Part shown: piece after piece, positions 1-12,418 of the stretch
Numbering within the stretch: position 1 is the first letter of the stretch
Layout of the letters: each line of letters starts with the position of its first letter
Source of the DNA: Liriodendron chinense
Lineage: Eukaryota; Streptophyta; Magnoliopsida; Magnoliales; Magnoliaceae
DNA: 64,000 bases
NCBI GenBank assembly: GCA_003013855.2
Contig: PVNU02000949.1
Coordinates: 620,001-684,000 of the forward strand
Reading direction: 5' to 3'
Notes under the pieces: model-generated
The model's database searches: none
What the model saw: only the letters and a program-made list of their open reading frames with translations
Told to the model about the DNA's origin: nothing
Position numbers and translations under genes: made by a program

Positions 1-725
1 TGGTGGGATATAGTTCTCTCCCTTTTTTCAGTGATTGAAAAAGGTTGGCTTGTAGAAGAATATGCCTATAAGAGTAGCGAAGCTAATCCTTGAACAATAA
101 GCAATAAAGCGCAGAAACTATGTCAATCATACGATCAAGGGAAGATAAAGAACATGAAGAACATGGGAGAAAAGAAGTGACACATAGTAACATGATATAC
201 ATTTAATAATTACGCACAAAGGACCTTTCGCCCAATCAACCAACCACCTTTATAATCATATATATCATAATCACTAAAAGCTTCACTATATATGAACAAA
301 CATGGGCATTTTTCCCTAGCCATCCGACCTTCTAAAAATCAGATTTTCATTTAAAAACGCATGCTCATATGATTTATGGTGAAGAGAACAGATGACAAGC
401 CAAACGGTATTGACCTATAGCATGAGTCAAAGTGTATATAGCCCATTCGGCCAGTCTCAGTTAATCAATATTCAATAAAGCACAAGACTTAGGAAAGAGA
501 TATAACTATAAAACATAACATAAAGCACAAGTATATAACATAGCCGATCCAAAATGGACAAGAAGTCCAACCATATACATGTGCGATATACGGCCAATGG
601 CCCACAAAAATGTATCTAATAAGCTCAAAGAGAAGAAATCCAAACATATATGGTCATAAATAGATATAACCGTAAGCTCAACTACTATCTTTGGTCAATA
701 AAAAAGATACCCCTGACCAAGATAA
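1..725. other. No gene seen
   Basis: AT-rich sequence with no reading frame resembling a known family. It lies downstream of the minus-strand transposon-protein pseudogene and may be the rest of that mobile element. I see no LTR end or inverted repeat in it. Confidence 0.4.
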
Positions 726-2068
726 CTAACTCCTGACTCGTCTCTTAGAGGTTTGTCTCATCGCCCAGATCAGGTGGTGGTGGGTCACCCCGATATAGAC
801 GCTCCCATCTATCTGCCTCTCCTCGTAATGAGACATCCGAGCCAGCATATGTGTCTGTCCCTGCAATAGCTGCTCGTCTGTCTGCTGCATCTGATCCTGT
901 GTCTAAATAATGCGGTCCTGAGTCTGGCGTATCTCAGAGAGTAATGCAGGAGAATCCACTGCAGGTGATCCACGACGAGTGAATGCTTGTGGAGGCATAC
1001 TAAATCGCCCGGGTGCAAAACGTGGATCGATGACAAGATCTGAGGATGGAGCTGCATGTGTAGTCTGTGAAGGTCCAGTGGAAACTGGAGGAGCCTCATG
1101 CTGTGGTGCCTCCTGCTGGTCATGCTGCTGCTGGACTTGCTGAAGTTGACGCTAAAGTTCTTCTTGTTCCTTTCTCATTTTAGTAATTATAGATTGATTG
1201 AGGATAGGGGGTTTTACATCCATACCTGAAGGATTAACGAGTCCTATAGTTTTAGCCAACCTACAGATAAGATAACCAAATGGAAGACTAGTGAACAGAC
1301 CATCGGACACCAAGATAGCAGACCGAATGACTTTCATGATACGAGATGGAAGATACATACGACGACCTTAACTGACATTGAATAAAACTGAGACCATGTC
1401 TTCTAGAAGATCAGCCTTGTTGCTTTTTCTGAGGAATATGTTTTTAAAAAATATGTTATGTAAAAGACAATAGTCCCAGGTCATGAGAGAGGCCCGAAGA
1501 GCATTGCCATTAATCCATTCTAGGCACTCTCCATCACATAATGCTCGGGTCATAGTCTCTCCGGAGGCATGATCTATCTCCTCGTCATCTGATAGCTCAT
1601 CCTCATCTACAATTGGAATGCCAGTAGCCTCAACTATGGCATCGAGACTGAATGTCCAAATCCCGTTGGCAAAATGGACTTCGAAGGAAGATGAGTCATC
1701 GAGAATAATGCTACAATAGGCATAGAATTTTTGAACTACTTCTTTCTACACAAGTCCGCCCATATGGAGCACAGGCTCCCAATCAATTGCCTCCAAAAAT
1801 TGGACCACCCGATAAGGTGCAAAATCTTCAATTTTGGTGGATTTCTCACATATGACATCACGATTTTTTAAATTGTGCCAATTGGCAAAGTGTGATGTAT
1901 CTGACCCTGTAGGGCGAGGTTTAGAAGTGGATTTAAATGACGAAGTAACCCCTTTTCCTTTGGAAACAGTTTTCTTGGTTGTGGGTTGTGGGGGCCCTTC
2001 ATCATGTTGGTTCTTTGAACGACGTTCACACCAAGGAGGGGCACATCTCTCCTACCACGAGAAGACAT
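726..2068 (-). pseudogene. Decayed plant transposon protein (Transposase_32-like)
   Basis: Read on the minus strand from the ATG at 2068 to the TAG at 728-726, this is one protein of about 445 codons. A basic, Ser/Lys/Pro-rich N-terminus (KKTVSKGKGVTSS) leads into a globular domain (FANWHNLKNRD, KFYAYCSIILDD, WTFSLDAIVEATGIP). A Gln-rich tail with probable coiled coil follows (QLQQVQQQHDQQE, MQQTDEQLLQGQ). The order resembles the uncharacterised 'putative plant transposon protein' family (Pfam Transposase_32), often found as cargo in plant retroelements. It is broken by a one-base frame change after about codon 10 and by four in-frame stops: TAG at 1748-1746, TAA at 1370-1368, TAG at 1154-1152 and TAG at 905-903. 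Function is unknown. The coding nature is fairly sure; the family name is less so. Confidence 0.6.
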
Positions 2069-3225
2069 AATAGAAGTCTAAAATCCTTACAAATCTGCCG
2101 TAGGTTTCATAAGAGGGAGATGCAACAAAGAAAAATAAATGCAAAACCCTTACCAATCAAGAAGATGATGAGGACTCATACTTGGAAGAGAATGTATCAC
2201 TTTGGAGAGCTTCAATCTTCGATTGGAGACCTAGGAAGGCTTTAGGAGTGATGGAGAGACCTTTAACAATAGCTGCTCACTCATTATTATTTTTTTTGTT
2301 GTGTGGCTGGCCTGAGTTTTGGATCTGCCTTATTTCTGTGCTATGATCTGGAAAAAAAAAATTGATGGACGGGGTAGATTTTTAACAAACATCATGGAGG
2401 ACCCACCTAGCTTCCCATCATAGGAAGACAGGCCTTTGTAGGCAATTTTGGTCCCTCCTTTACAGGTGCAGCTTCAATGGTGGTGGGGCCTACCATGATC
2501 TATGCATCTTATATCTATGCCATTCATCCATTTGGCTAACTCATTTTATGATATGAGCCCAAAATCAGTGAAACAAATCTTAATCTCAAGTGGAACATAT
2601 CTGATGTAGGGGAGAATACCTTGCTTTAAATAATAAACCAAACCCTAAATTCGTACTTAACACTAACTTGCGAAAGAAGAAAAGAATCCGAATACAATTA
2701 GAAAAGAAACAGAAAAATTTGCGCAAACTGTATAACACCTGTCGGGCGCCATCTTCCTTCCGCTGGTACGAGCAATTTACATATATGATTGCCACAAAAC
2801 TTTGTAATTTTTCTGACATCGACGTACTCTTCAAGATGGTCGGCTCAAATTCTCTATATCAGTAGTAATGGGCCACCTGGACCATCTCTAATTTTAGTGG
2901 ACGGAATTCAAAACTTTCTAGACAGTTCGTACAATTTTGGACGCCATGATCAATATATAATCGGATCAACGTGAAACTTATTGGGTTTTCTTGGCATCGA
3001 GCAGCTTTACGAAATGGACGGAACAGATCATCATAAATGATCAAGATAAGCCCCACGAGTTGGGCCGAATTCTAAAAATGGGAATAATACTTTCGTGTTT
3101 TTGTTGAAACTCCAAAATCGAAAATTCCTTAGTTTCCTCTTGTTTCTTTTCCTGTCCATCTCTTGCAAGAAAGTGCGTGATCCACACCCTCGATCATGGG
3201 GTTCTTCCCCTACATCATTCTTCCC

Positions 3226-4036
3226 CACTTGAAAAAAAATTGTCCTCGAGTTTCGCTTTAGGTTAGGGCCATGATTTGCTTTTAACTTCAGAAGTCGATG
3301 CTTGTTGGCCTTATCTTGGAATGCTGCAATAAATTTTTCTAACTTTTTCTCTACACCAACATGAATAATTGCAACCTTCTCTGTCACATCGAAAGTTGGC
3401 CTTTTTTGAGAAAGGACAATTTTCTCCATAATGAACAATTCATCAGAAAGTTCGGTAATTACGATCGTCTCGATTTCCTGTATTGCTGGCGTGACACTTT
3501 CTGGGATGCTCATAGATTCCGTCAAAACTGACTCCATAATGTCTGGAATAACTTCAAATTCTCCTTCCCTATCCTTTAAGACTGAGGTATTGATTTCTTC
3601 CATCTCCTCAGAATTTTGAACATCCTCTGAGATGGTGGTGGGTTGTACTTCAACGACGTGATCCGAAGTTGCATTATCTCAAAAATTTCTTTCAACATAA
3701 TCCTCACGATCGCTTCCACATGCAGGCCATTGTACGATGATGTCTTCGACCTCTTTATCGCTGGGTTTTGAATCGTCTGGGGGTAGCCTTGCAATAGTCC
3801 ACCTGGGGTGCTCTACGGAACATAGGGTTATTCCGCACAATGAGCATAGGTGGTTGTTGACTGCTGCCTTGGGCTTGGGGTAGATTTAATGCCGCTACGA
3901 TGCGGTCGAGGGTTGCTTGTATACCTTGCATGATCAATAGATTTTTCCGTCGTGCTTCATCGAAAACTGCAATCGTGACATAATCCCTTGGAGCACCGTC
4001 CTTAGGATGAAGATCCAACCCTTTATTAGAGGCCAT
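3226..4036 (-). pseudogene. Gag-like remnant in the small LTR element
   Basis: This begins with an ATG at 4036, about 20 bases past the primer-binding site, and reads MASNKGLDLHPKDG followed by a helical stretch (GIQATLDRIVAALNLPQ). A frame change near 3790 and one stop then lead into an acidic segment (EVEDIIVQWPACGSDRE) and a long frame starting MEEINTSVLKDREGEFEV. That frame runs through the purine tract into the LTR. Position directly after the primer-binding site fits gag, but I see no CCHC knuckle and no clear Retrotrans_gag signature. It may be a shortened, rearranged gag or cargo sequence. Only its place and decay are certain. Confidence 0.4.
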
Positions 4037-4859
4037 CGTTATGAGGAAGAAACCTCTCTCTGATACCAATGACGCAGGGTGGACATAGTAGGTCGATCAC
4101 CGTCTCCCTAACCGATTGTTTCTCGAATCCACGATAAGAAATAAAAGAATAAAAAGAGAAAATTAATTCCAAATAATTATTTTTTGGATAGATTGAATGA
4201 ATAATAAAAAAAATATAATTACCTTGTTTTAAACAATAAACTAAACCCTAAATTCATACTTAACACTAATTTACAAAGGAAGAATATAATCCTAATACAA
4301 TTAGAAAAGAAACAGAAAAATTTGTGCAAACTGTATAATGCCTGTCGGGCGCCGTCTTCCTTCTACTGATATGAGCAATCCACATATCTTATTACCACAA
4401 AACTTTATAATTTTGCTGACATCGACGTACTCTTTAAGATGGTCGGTTCTGTAAGACCCGTACCCTGAATTGCCCTCCGTATGTTTAGTTTTCGGTACCG
4501 GTACGTCCCGGACGGACCAGATTAGCGAGCCTTGATCGCGGCCCTGATTTAGTACCGCAACGACCCAAGACCTATACCCCGGCGACCGCGTAGGCGCTGC
4601 GATTCCAACGCCGCGCGGCACACCTCATTGCGATACCCGGTGTGAAAGATGCGTACTTTTGTGCAATCCGAGGTGGGCCCCGCAACGCGCGTGTGGCGTG
4701 GGCCCTACTTTCACAAATCCCAACAACATGTCAAATCAATCACCATCACCCTCACCATATCCCTATCATTACCCTAGCCTACACACAGCAACTCCAACCC
4801 ATACCTCTCTCACCAAAGTCAACACCTCCCATGCCCTCTCCCATCATCATCATCATTAT

Positions 4860-4906
4860 CTAGCCATCATCACAACCCACACCTCCCATGCTAGCCATTT
4901 CTAAGA

Positions 4907-4945
<39 letters not shown>

Positions 4946-5133
4946 AGCCATCATCACAACCCACACCTCCCGTGCTAGCCATTTCTAAGAAACCCCCCCC
5001 CCCCCAGCCATCATCACAACCCACACCTCCCATGCTAGCCATTTCTAAGAAACCCCCCCCCCCCCCCCCCCCCCAGCCATCATCACAACCCACACCTCCC
5101 ATGCTAGCCATTTCTAAGAAACCCCCCCCCCCA
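4860..5133. repeat. Four-unit minisatellite with poly(C) tracts
   Basis: Four copies of a ~45 bp unit beginning near CCATCATCACAACCCACACC, each ending in TTTCTAAGAAA plus a run of cytosines of different length (about 40, 14, 22 and 12). Translated proline- or glycine-rich frames across it are artefacts. Confidence 0.85.
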
Positions 5134-5164
5134 ATTTCCCAAGCACCACTCGTCCATTTTCAAA

Positions 5165-5280
5165 CCCAAGATTTGAGAGAAAGAGAGAAAGGAGAGAGAA
5201 AGAGAAAGAGAGAGAAGAGAGAGAAATAGAGAGAGATTTAGAGGGAGATCAAGAGAGAGAAAGAGAGAGTTAGAGGAATT
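5165..5280 (+). repeat. GA-rich purine tract
   Basis: Low-complexity GAGAGAAAGAGAG-type sequence in the 5' part of the 6.4 kb element. Equivalent tracts occur at 25545-25640 in a solo LTR and at 36630-36690 and 41395-41460 (as CT) in the paired LTRs, suggesting a shared LTR feature close to the transcription start. Confidence 0.6.
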
Positions 5281-5569
5281 GAAGGAGGAGATCAAGCTTG
5301 GAGGACCCCGATCATCATCCGGGCCGTCCGATCGGCAATCCAACCCCATCCAACCGTCCAACCATCATTGTGAGTGCATCCATGTCCCTATTAAGTTTTG
5401 TGTAGGATCTAAGATTCAAATGGGTCCCCACCTTTTGATGGTGTGGATCCCACTTGGAGACCCATTTTGTGGTATGATTAGTGTGGCCAATGGCCCACCA
5501 TGATACTTGATTTTCTTGTCTTCCCCATTCTTTAAAACACGAAGATATGGATGATGGATAAATATAAAG

Positions 5570-8150
5570 ATTATCTTGATCCAAAGCTATTGGGCCCACC
5601 ATGAGATGGCCCAGCTGATGAATGGAGTGGATCCTGCATGTGTGGACCCCACTGGTCAAGGCACAACAAAAGAAAAAAAAAAAGAAAAGAAAAAAAAAAG
5701 GAAAAACATTTGGCCGCTGGACAGTCAGCGTCCAGAGGACGCTGCTGCCCAGCAGCGCCTAGCCCTTTTGGGCGATGAGCAGGGTCCCCACTCATGGGAC
5801 CCACCTTGATGCATGTATGTGATCCACGCCGTCCATCTGTTTCTCCAGCCCATTTTAGGGTTGGACGCCAAAAATGAAGTAAATCCAGATCTCAGGTGGA
5901 CCACACCATAGAAAACAGCGTAGCTAATGATGCCTATTGTTTAAAACTTTTTTTGGGCCACCTTGATGTTTCTAGGCTTTGTAAGATACCCAATATTGGG
6001 TTCATTGGGTCCCCCATGAGATGGGGAACCTGATAGATGGAGTGGATCTTTCCTAAGTGGGCCCCACCTGAAATAAACTAGAGAAAAGAAAAAGAAAAAA
6101 AAGAAAAAGAAAAAAAACATGGACGCTGGACGTCCCAGCGTCAGAGACGCTGGAAACATCCAGTGTACGCTGGAGGGGTTAGTGGGGTCCCCACTCGTGG
6201 GACCCACCTTGATGTTTGTGTTCCATCCACACCGTCTATCTGTTTTCCCATATCATTTTAGGGCTAAGGCCCAAATATGAAGCATATTCAATTCTTAAGT
6301 GGGCCGCACCACATGAAACAGTGGGGTGAATGATGTCCACTGTCGAAACTGCCTCGGCCCACACTGATGTTTGTAGACCCTGTAACATACCCAATATTGG
6401 GCTCTATGGGTTCCCCTTGAGTCGGAGAACCTGATGAACGGAGTGGATCAGTCCCATGTGGGCCCCACATGGTATGAGTGCAAAAAGAAAAAAAAAAGAA
6501 AGAAAAGGAGAAGAGGCAGCGTCGCTGACGCTGGTAGTACCAGCGTCCAGGACGCTAGCTCGTGCCAGCCGAGGCCCACTCGTGGGTCCCACCATGATGC
6601 ATGTGCTGTATCCACACCGTCCATCCATTTGGGGAGATCATTTTAGGGCATGATCCCAAGAATGGGTCAGATCCAAGTCTCAAGGGGGCCCCACCACAGA
6701 AAACTGTAGGGACAGTGACCCTACGTTGAAACCTTCCAATGGCCCACCTAAAATCTTGATACAGCTAACTTTCAGGACATCCCTTTTGTTACATCCCTTT
6801 TAAGGACGGGTAATCTAACTCATTGAATTTCAAAATGTTTTCAAGAAGTCTTGTTCTAGCAAATGACAGAAGTTTTTACTTTATGAAGAAGATGCATTAT
6901 TTTCAGGAAATTGAAAGCAAGGTTTCAATCCCTGACTGGAAGAACAATATTTCAAAGGAAAGACAAAAACTTTAGAAAACAACATGAAGAAGAAGAGGGC
7001 GGTGGCCGTGGGCTGGCTGGGCTGCCCAGCCGGTGGCCCACTCATGAGACCCACCTAGAATGTATGTACTTTATCGATTCCGTCCATATGTTTTCCAGCT
7101 CATTTTAGTGGCTGAGCCAAAATTTAAGCATATCCAAACCTCAAGTGGGCCATGCCACGGAAACAGTGGGAATAATGATCTCCACCATTGAAATCTTCCC
7201 AGCCCTACAGTGATGTTTATTTGTCATTCAACCTGTTCATGAGATCACATGTATATGGATGAATGGGAAAATAAAAATATTAGTTTGATTCAAAACTCTT
7301 GGGGCCCATTTGGGTGCCATGCTCCAAGCAGCGTGCTTTGGCACGCTGCCCAGCAGGTGGCCTACCTTGTGGGTCCCACCACGATGCATCTGTTTTATCT
7401 ATGCCGACCATCTATTTTTTTTCATATTATTTTAGGGCTGTGGGCTAGCTTATAATGAGGTAAATACAAACCTCAAGTGGACTACATTGTAGGAAGCAGT
7501 GGTCATTGATGCCCACCTTTGAAACCTTCCTTGGGGCCATTGTAATGTTTATTTATCCATCTAACCAAAGGTGATGGGGCCCAACTTTGGGTCCCACCTT
7601 GATGAATGTTGGGTATACTTTGTCGTTCTTCTTGACAGAGGTGTGGGCCCAGTTTTGAGTGGGCCACACGTAGTAAATAAGGGTGATTGAATGCCTACCA
7701 TTGGAAACTTTACAAGACCCATCTGTTATGTTTATTTGCCATTCTCCTTGTTCTTAAGTTACTCAACCATGGGTAGGGTTCCACATGTGTGGTGTGCGGG
7801 CCCCACCATGGTGTTTGGTTGCCATCTCACTTGATTAGTGGGAAAGCACAAATATCGGGTTGATCCCAAACTGTTGGGGCCCATTGATGTATGTGGCTTC
7901 CCCACTCCTATGTGCGGTTATACCCAACCACGGGTCCACCTTGTTATGCATGTGTTCTATCCACGTCAGCCATTGGCTTCCATGGTGCGATATGTATGTC
8001 GGCCATCCATAAGGACCGCCTTAATTTTGTGCTTGATCCAAACCATCCAAATGAATGGACCCTAGCATGTTATGTACAGGATGGCCTTAGGATCACCTCT
8101 GTGTACGTGTTCGAATGACCGCGTTGTCCATCCCGTGGATCCACCTTGAT
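5570..8150. repeat. Degenerate tandem array of ~410 bp modules inside the 6.4 kb element
   Basis: Successive units recur near 5580, 5992 and 6390 and then more loosely near 7000, 7300, 7570, 7780 and 7870. A good unit holds, in order: the start TTGGGCCCACCATGAGATGG, an A-rich spacer, a self-complementary stretch built on CAGCGTCC/GGACGCTG, then TCGTGGGACCCACCTTGATG and CCACACCGTCCATC. The last two strings are also the ends of the foldback elements elsewhere in the window. Confidence 0.7.
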
Positions 8151-8219
8151 GATTAGTTGTGTAAACCCTTATTGAAAGGTCATCCTTAGAGTTTGCTTGA
8201 TCCAAGTCACAGGGCTACC

Positions 8220-8365
8220 TTCTTAAACTCACCCTGTTGAACCGTCTTGCCAATTCACCTTGTTAACTTACCATGTTGACCCGCCTTGTCAACCTACCTT
8301 ATTGACTTACCTTATTGACTCACCTTGTTGACTCACCATGTTGATTGATCTTGGTAACTCAGCTT
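8220..8365. repeat. Short tandem repeat around CACCTTGTTGACT
   Basis: About ten degenerate copies of a 15-17 bp unit of the type TTGACTCACCTTG, inside the 6.4 kb element. Confidence 0.7.
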
Positions 8366-10227
8366 GTATACTCATATGACTCACCCCTTCTACCCTTGTA
8401 CCCAACTATTAAAGACTACCATATCGTGTATATCTCATCCACACCGTCCATTTACCTATAGGATGAGTATGGGGCTCATCCTCGACGTTCGTATGTCATC
8501 TAGGCCATCCATTATATGGAGCCTATCTTGTAGTATGAGGTTAGACCTGTTGTCCCTTTTTGGACCTCATTGTATTGACCATCTATCGCAGTTTACCCTA
8601 CCATTTATAATCCTCTGTCATGACATGTCTATCTTGCAACCCCTTCTATGACATTCCTTTTTCGGACCATTATTATGTTCATCTCTACTGTACTACAGGA
8701 TTATGGGTCTCGGCATGATTTTGAGTATTCCACTCTTGCCGCTCAAGTAGGTTTTACCTTTGATGTGTCGGTAGTGTTTTCAATCATTTTCTTTCCATTT
8801 GGGTTATCTGAATATTGAAGGTTAATTCACACCGTTCAGTTGTTGGACCGTCTGTGTTGTTGTATACCATCCATTTAGAGTCTTATCCCTTTATGTTTGC
8901 TTGTATTATAAGCGAATTATCTTTTTATGCTATTTTTAGTATGTCTGTTGCCACACGTAGTGTTATTTGGAATACTCTTATGCGATCTATATAGTATATG
9001 CTTTGACGACCACCATGCATGTGTAATGAGTATGCACCCCGAGTCACCATTGTTAGTTGGGGACCATTAGGGCATAAACGCATTCATAAAGCATTCGAGA
9101 TGTAGTCGCGTAAATGTAATTCACGTGCTCTCTATCGCAAACCTCTCCAATAGGTATGGGACTATTCGAGGACAGGAATCAATCATCCTGACTTACACTG
9201 TATCGTAGGAATAGCTTAGCATACCTTGTAGCCCTTGGTGCGAGATTCCCTGGCTAGCGACATCCAGCACTATGACTCGATCATTCATATGTGTCCCCTC
9301 ATCTTAATCATACCTCAAATAGGTTGGACTAGATTGATTTATTGCCATCGTGGTAGATGGGCTACTTGTTGGCACTCATACTGTATACTTAACTCATGCA
9401 TCATGAATGCTTGGCTCATCTGATTGTCTTGTATCAACCGGCCATATCGGTCGTGATTGTCGTGCAGTTCATTACCAGCTGACGGTGACATTGTGTTTGA
9501 GACCTTATAGTTTTATGGTGCTCTTTGGAGACTTGCACGGGCATGTCGTCCCACGTTTGTATGCATGGTTGCATTTCGCACCGTCTGCTTATGCCGCATA
9601 TAGCATGGTTACTACGTTGCAACCACAGCTCCATCGTGGTTTGCAGGAACACCGGAAATATGTGATCTTTAAACAGGATGCCATAGATGTCCCTGGGTGA
9701 AAGTCCCTGAACCCGTTGGTACCAAGGTGGGTGCTCCATTCAAGGACCGGGTGGTTTAATCATACACCAGTATGCCGAATACCAAACGGCGGTGTTTTCC
9801 ACTGCACGTGGTCGGTTTGGAAGGAGGTCTGACCTAACCTACCGGAAGAGTGTTGGCAAAGTGGGTTGAGTTTGACGAGCTGTGAGTAGGTCTGCTATTG
9901 CACCAGATAGGCTTTGGCATTCTACTGGTGAGTAGTGAGGTCTGTGAGACCCCGGTGATGTTCCGTTTCAGAGATGGTATTGGTATCGGTGATGTGACTG
10001 ATGCCCTGTATGGTGTGGGACGGTCCTGACGTGGGCGGGTGTGATGTGGGCGGGGCTGTAAGCCTGGGCGAGCTACTACACTGGGCGAGCTACCAGTTCC
10101 GAGTCCTGCATTGCTTGGGCGATTGCGATATGACTGTTCGTATCTGGACCACTGTACTGAGAGGTGGTGATTTGCATACATGCATTGGATCATTGTATGG
10201 GACATTAGGCCCTGTAGGCCATTGCAT

Positions 10228-10350
10228 AGTATGAGTATATAGCCTTGGTAGGCTGGTTACCTGTATTGCACGCTTGCATAGCCATGGTAGGCTTGTTATA
10301 TGTATCGCATGCTTGCATAGCCGTGGTAGATTGGTTATCCATATCACATG
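10228..10350. repeat. ~55 bp tandem repeat, about 2.5 copies
   Basis: ATAGCCTTGGTAGGCTGGTTA, ATAGCCATGGTAGGCTTGTTA and ATAGCCGTGGTAGATTGGTTA recur at ~55-60 bp spacing near the 3' end of the 6.4 kb element. Confidence 0.7.
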
Positions 10351-12364
10351 ATCGTGTAGCCTAATTGGGCGAAGTCTTGGTTTAAAGTTCTCATCATGCT
10401 TACTGCTTACTCTGATATTTATCATGCTTGTCATACGCATTGTGCACGCACACACGCACTCACAAAGCTTCGTTTGAAGCTTATGCGTGTTTGTTACGCT
10501 GTAGGTTATAACAGAGTGTATCAGCAACGTTGAGTTGGAGTTGGGAGTGCAGTAGCAGGAGGTGCCGGATTGTGCACAGTTTTTATATTTGCGCATTGTG
10601 TATTTACTTTCCAGTACTGTATATGAACGAAATGATTTAGTGGAAATATTGTGTTTGTCTTTGATGGTACTCATATGGTGATGCTCATGTTTAAAAAAAA
10701 AAAAAAAATTCAGACCCTAAAATCCTCCTTGTGGTATCCTAGGATCGGAACCTGGCGTGTGGGGTTAGGATCCGAGATCGGGGTACTACGGAGGCTGCTA
10801 CCTCTGAATTCGGGTTACAGCGAATGGACGTCGAGAACCGAATTTGGGGCGTGACAGGTTCAGATTCTCCATATCAGTAGTAATGGGCCACCTAGACCAT
10901 CTCCAATTTTAGTGGGCGAAATTCGAGACTTTCTAGATAGTTCGTACAATTTTAGACGCCATGATCAATCCGTAACTCGGATCGATGTGAAACTTGTTGA
11001 GTTTTCTCGTGTCGAGCAGCTCTATGAAATGAACGAAATGGATCATCATAAATGATCAACATAGGCCCCACGAGTTGGGCCGAATTCTAAAGACGGGAAT
11101 AACAATTTCGTGTTTTGGTTGAAACTCCAAAATCGAAAATTTCTCAGTTTCCTCTTGTTTTTCTTCCTATCCATCTCTCACAGAAAGGTGTGTAATCCAT
11201 GCCCTCCATCATAGGGTTCTTCCCCTATATCAATATCATAGCAAACAATGGTGATTAACCATTAAAAACTTTATGTGAACAATAAAAGTTTTAGATCAAG
11301 TTGAGATTTGTGTGGTCCCTTCGCCAAGGCTTGTGTGACCTTATTAGTAGGTTGTAGGGCAACTAAACATTCCGGTGCTGCAAAAAGTTTTTAGTGATGG
11401 GTACTTAATCACCGCTTTTCTTGGTCACGTTATTGCCTTGGGATTTGTATTAATTGTATTTTTTTTTTTTTTTAGTCATTCCTTAAAATGAGCTGGTGAA
11501 ATAGATGGCACACCTCACGGTGAGTCCATAGTCGTGGATCCAACAAAGATGCATCGCCCTCTTAAGCTCTCTTCCACTCGTGCACTGGATAAGCTGGTCG
11601 TCCAGGGCTCCACAATGCATTGATTAGCCTAAAGGACATTACGAAATGCCAGCAGATGAGTACATAATTGTCCACGTCACTATTTTTAAGCAGCGTGGAG
11701 AATGGGAGTGGATTCCTTGTGACCCCCGGCACAGAGATATGTTGGTGGCAAATCCATTCCGTCCATCTGTTTTAAAAGACTACAATAGGACAGGATACTA
11801 AAAATCAGGCGGATCCAAAACTCAGGTGGGCCATACCACTTGAAAAAGTAGGAAAGGACAAGTCCATCATTGAAATCTTCGTGGAGCTTACCATGATGTT
11901 TATATGCCGTCCAAACCGTTTAAGGGTTATTACCCCTCAGGTAAACTGTAGACAAATATTATCATGATACAAAACTTGTATCACCCAAACGGTTCAATTC
12001 CCATATTTTCATGTTGTATGGCCCACCTAACTTTTCGCCGCTGGGGGTTTCCTAAGGTGAATCATCTAGCTGATGGTTCATATTTTGTATGCATCACTCC
12101 TTCGACAATGGTAAGTATCCAATTTTCCCTCTTGATTCTGGGCCATTGGCCACTTGGCCATTGGAGAGTTATTTTATAGTTCGGCTGCACATGAGGCTTA
12201 CAAATGGCCTCATTATCACTAGGTTAATAGTCAATACGGTAAATTGGCCGAACAATAAAAAATTTTGATTCATGGACACTGCGTTTTTGAAATAAGAAAA
12301 TTGAATATCTTTTATTTTTAACCATTGAATAATTGTCTGGCAATCTCATACTTAGATAAATAAA

Positions 12365-12366
<2 letters not shown>

Positions 12367-12415
<49 letters not shown>
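12367..12415. repeat. Poly(T) run, also at 14934-14975
   Basis: A ~48-base T homopolymer in copy A of the tandem segment, with a ~42-base counterpart at the equivalent place in copy B. Length differences between assemblies here should not be trusted. Confidence 0.8.

Positions 12416-12418
<3 letters not shown>

Larger units (their letters stand above)
4450..10856 (+). mobile_element. 6.4 kb non-coding TG...CA element, probably a very long solo LTR
   Basis: Begins TGTAAGACCC, ends GGGGCGTGACA, and is flanked by the 5 bp duplication GGTTC (4445-4449 and 10857-10861). Removing it restores the LTR copy seen intact at 2602-3217. TG/CA ends with extended inverted termini and a 5 bp duplication are LTR-retrotransposon hallmarks. 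There is no second LTR inside, no primer-binding site and no coding frame, so a solo LTR is the simplest reading. Orientation is taken from the GA-rich tract near 5165-5275, matching the sense-strand tract in the related LTRs at 24365 and 35007. At ~6.4 kb it would be exceptionally long. Confidence 0.7.
2602..11232 (-). mobile_element. Small non-autonomous LTR retrotransposon carrying a nested insertion
   Basis: The element is bounded by the 5 bp target duplication ATATC (2597-2601 and 11233-11237). The left LTR is 2602-3217. The right LTR is 4070-4449 plus 10862-11232, split by the element at 4450-10856. The left LTR lacks ~150 bp present in the right one. A primer-binding site for initiator tRNA-Met, read TTGGTATCAGAGAG on the minus strand at 4069-4056, abuts the right LTR. 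The purine tract AAGTGGGGAAGAA on the minus strand abuts the left LTR. The element therefore runs on the minus strand with its 5' LTR on the right. The internal region is only ~850 bp, so protease, reverse transcriptase and integrase are absent. Confidence 0.85.

Noticed and set aside
4860..5361. Gly- and Pro-rich ORFs on both strands
   Set aside because: They are translations of poly(C) minisatellite units and the adjacent GA tract.
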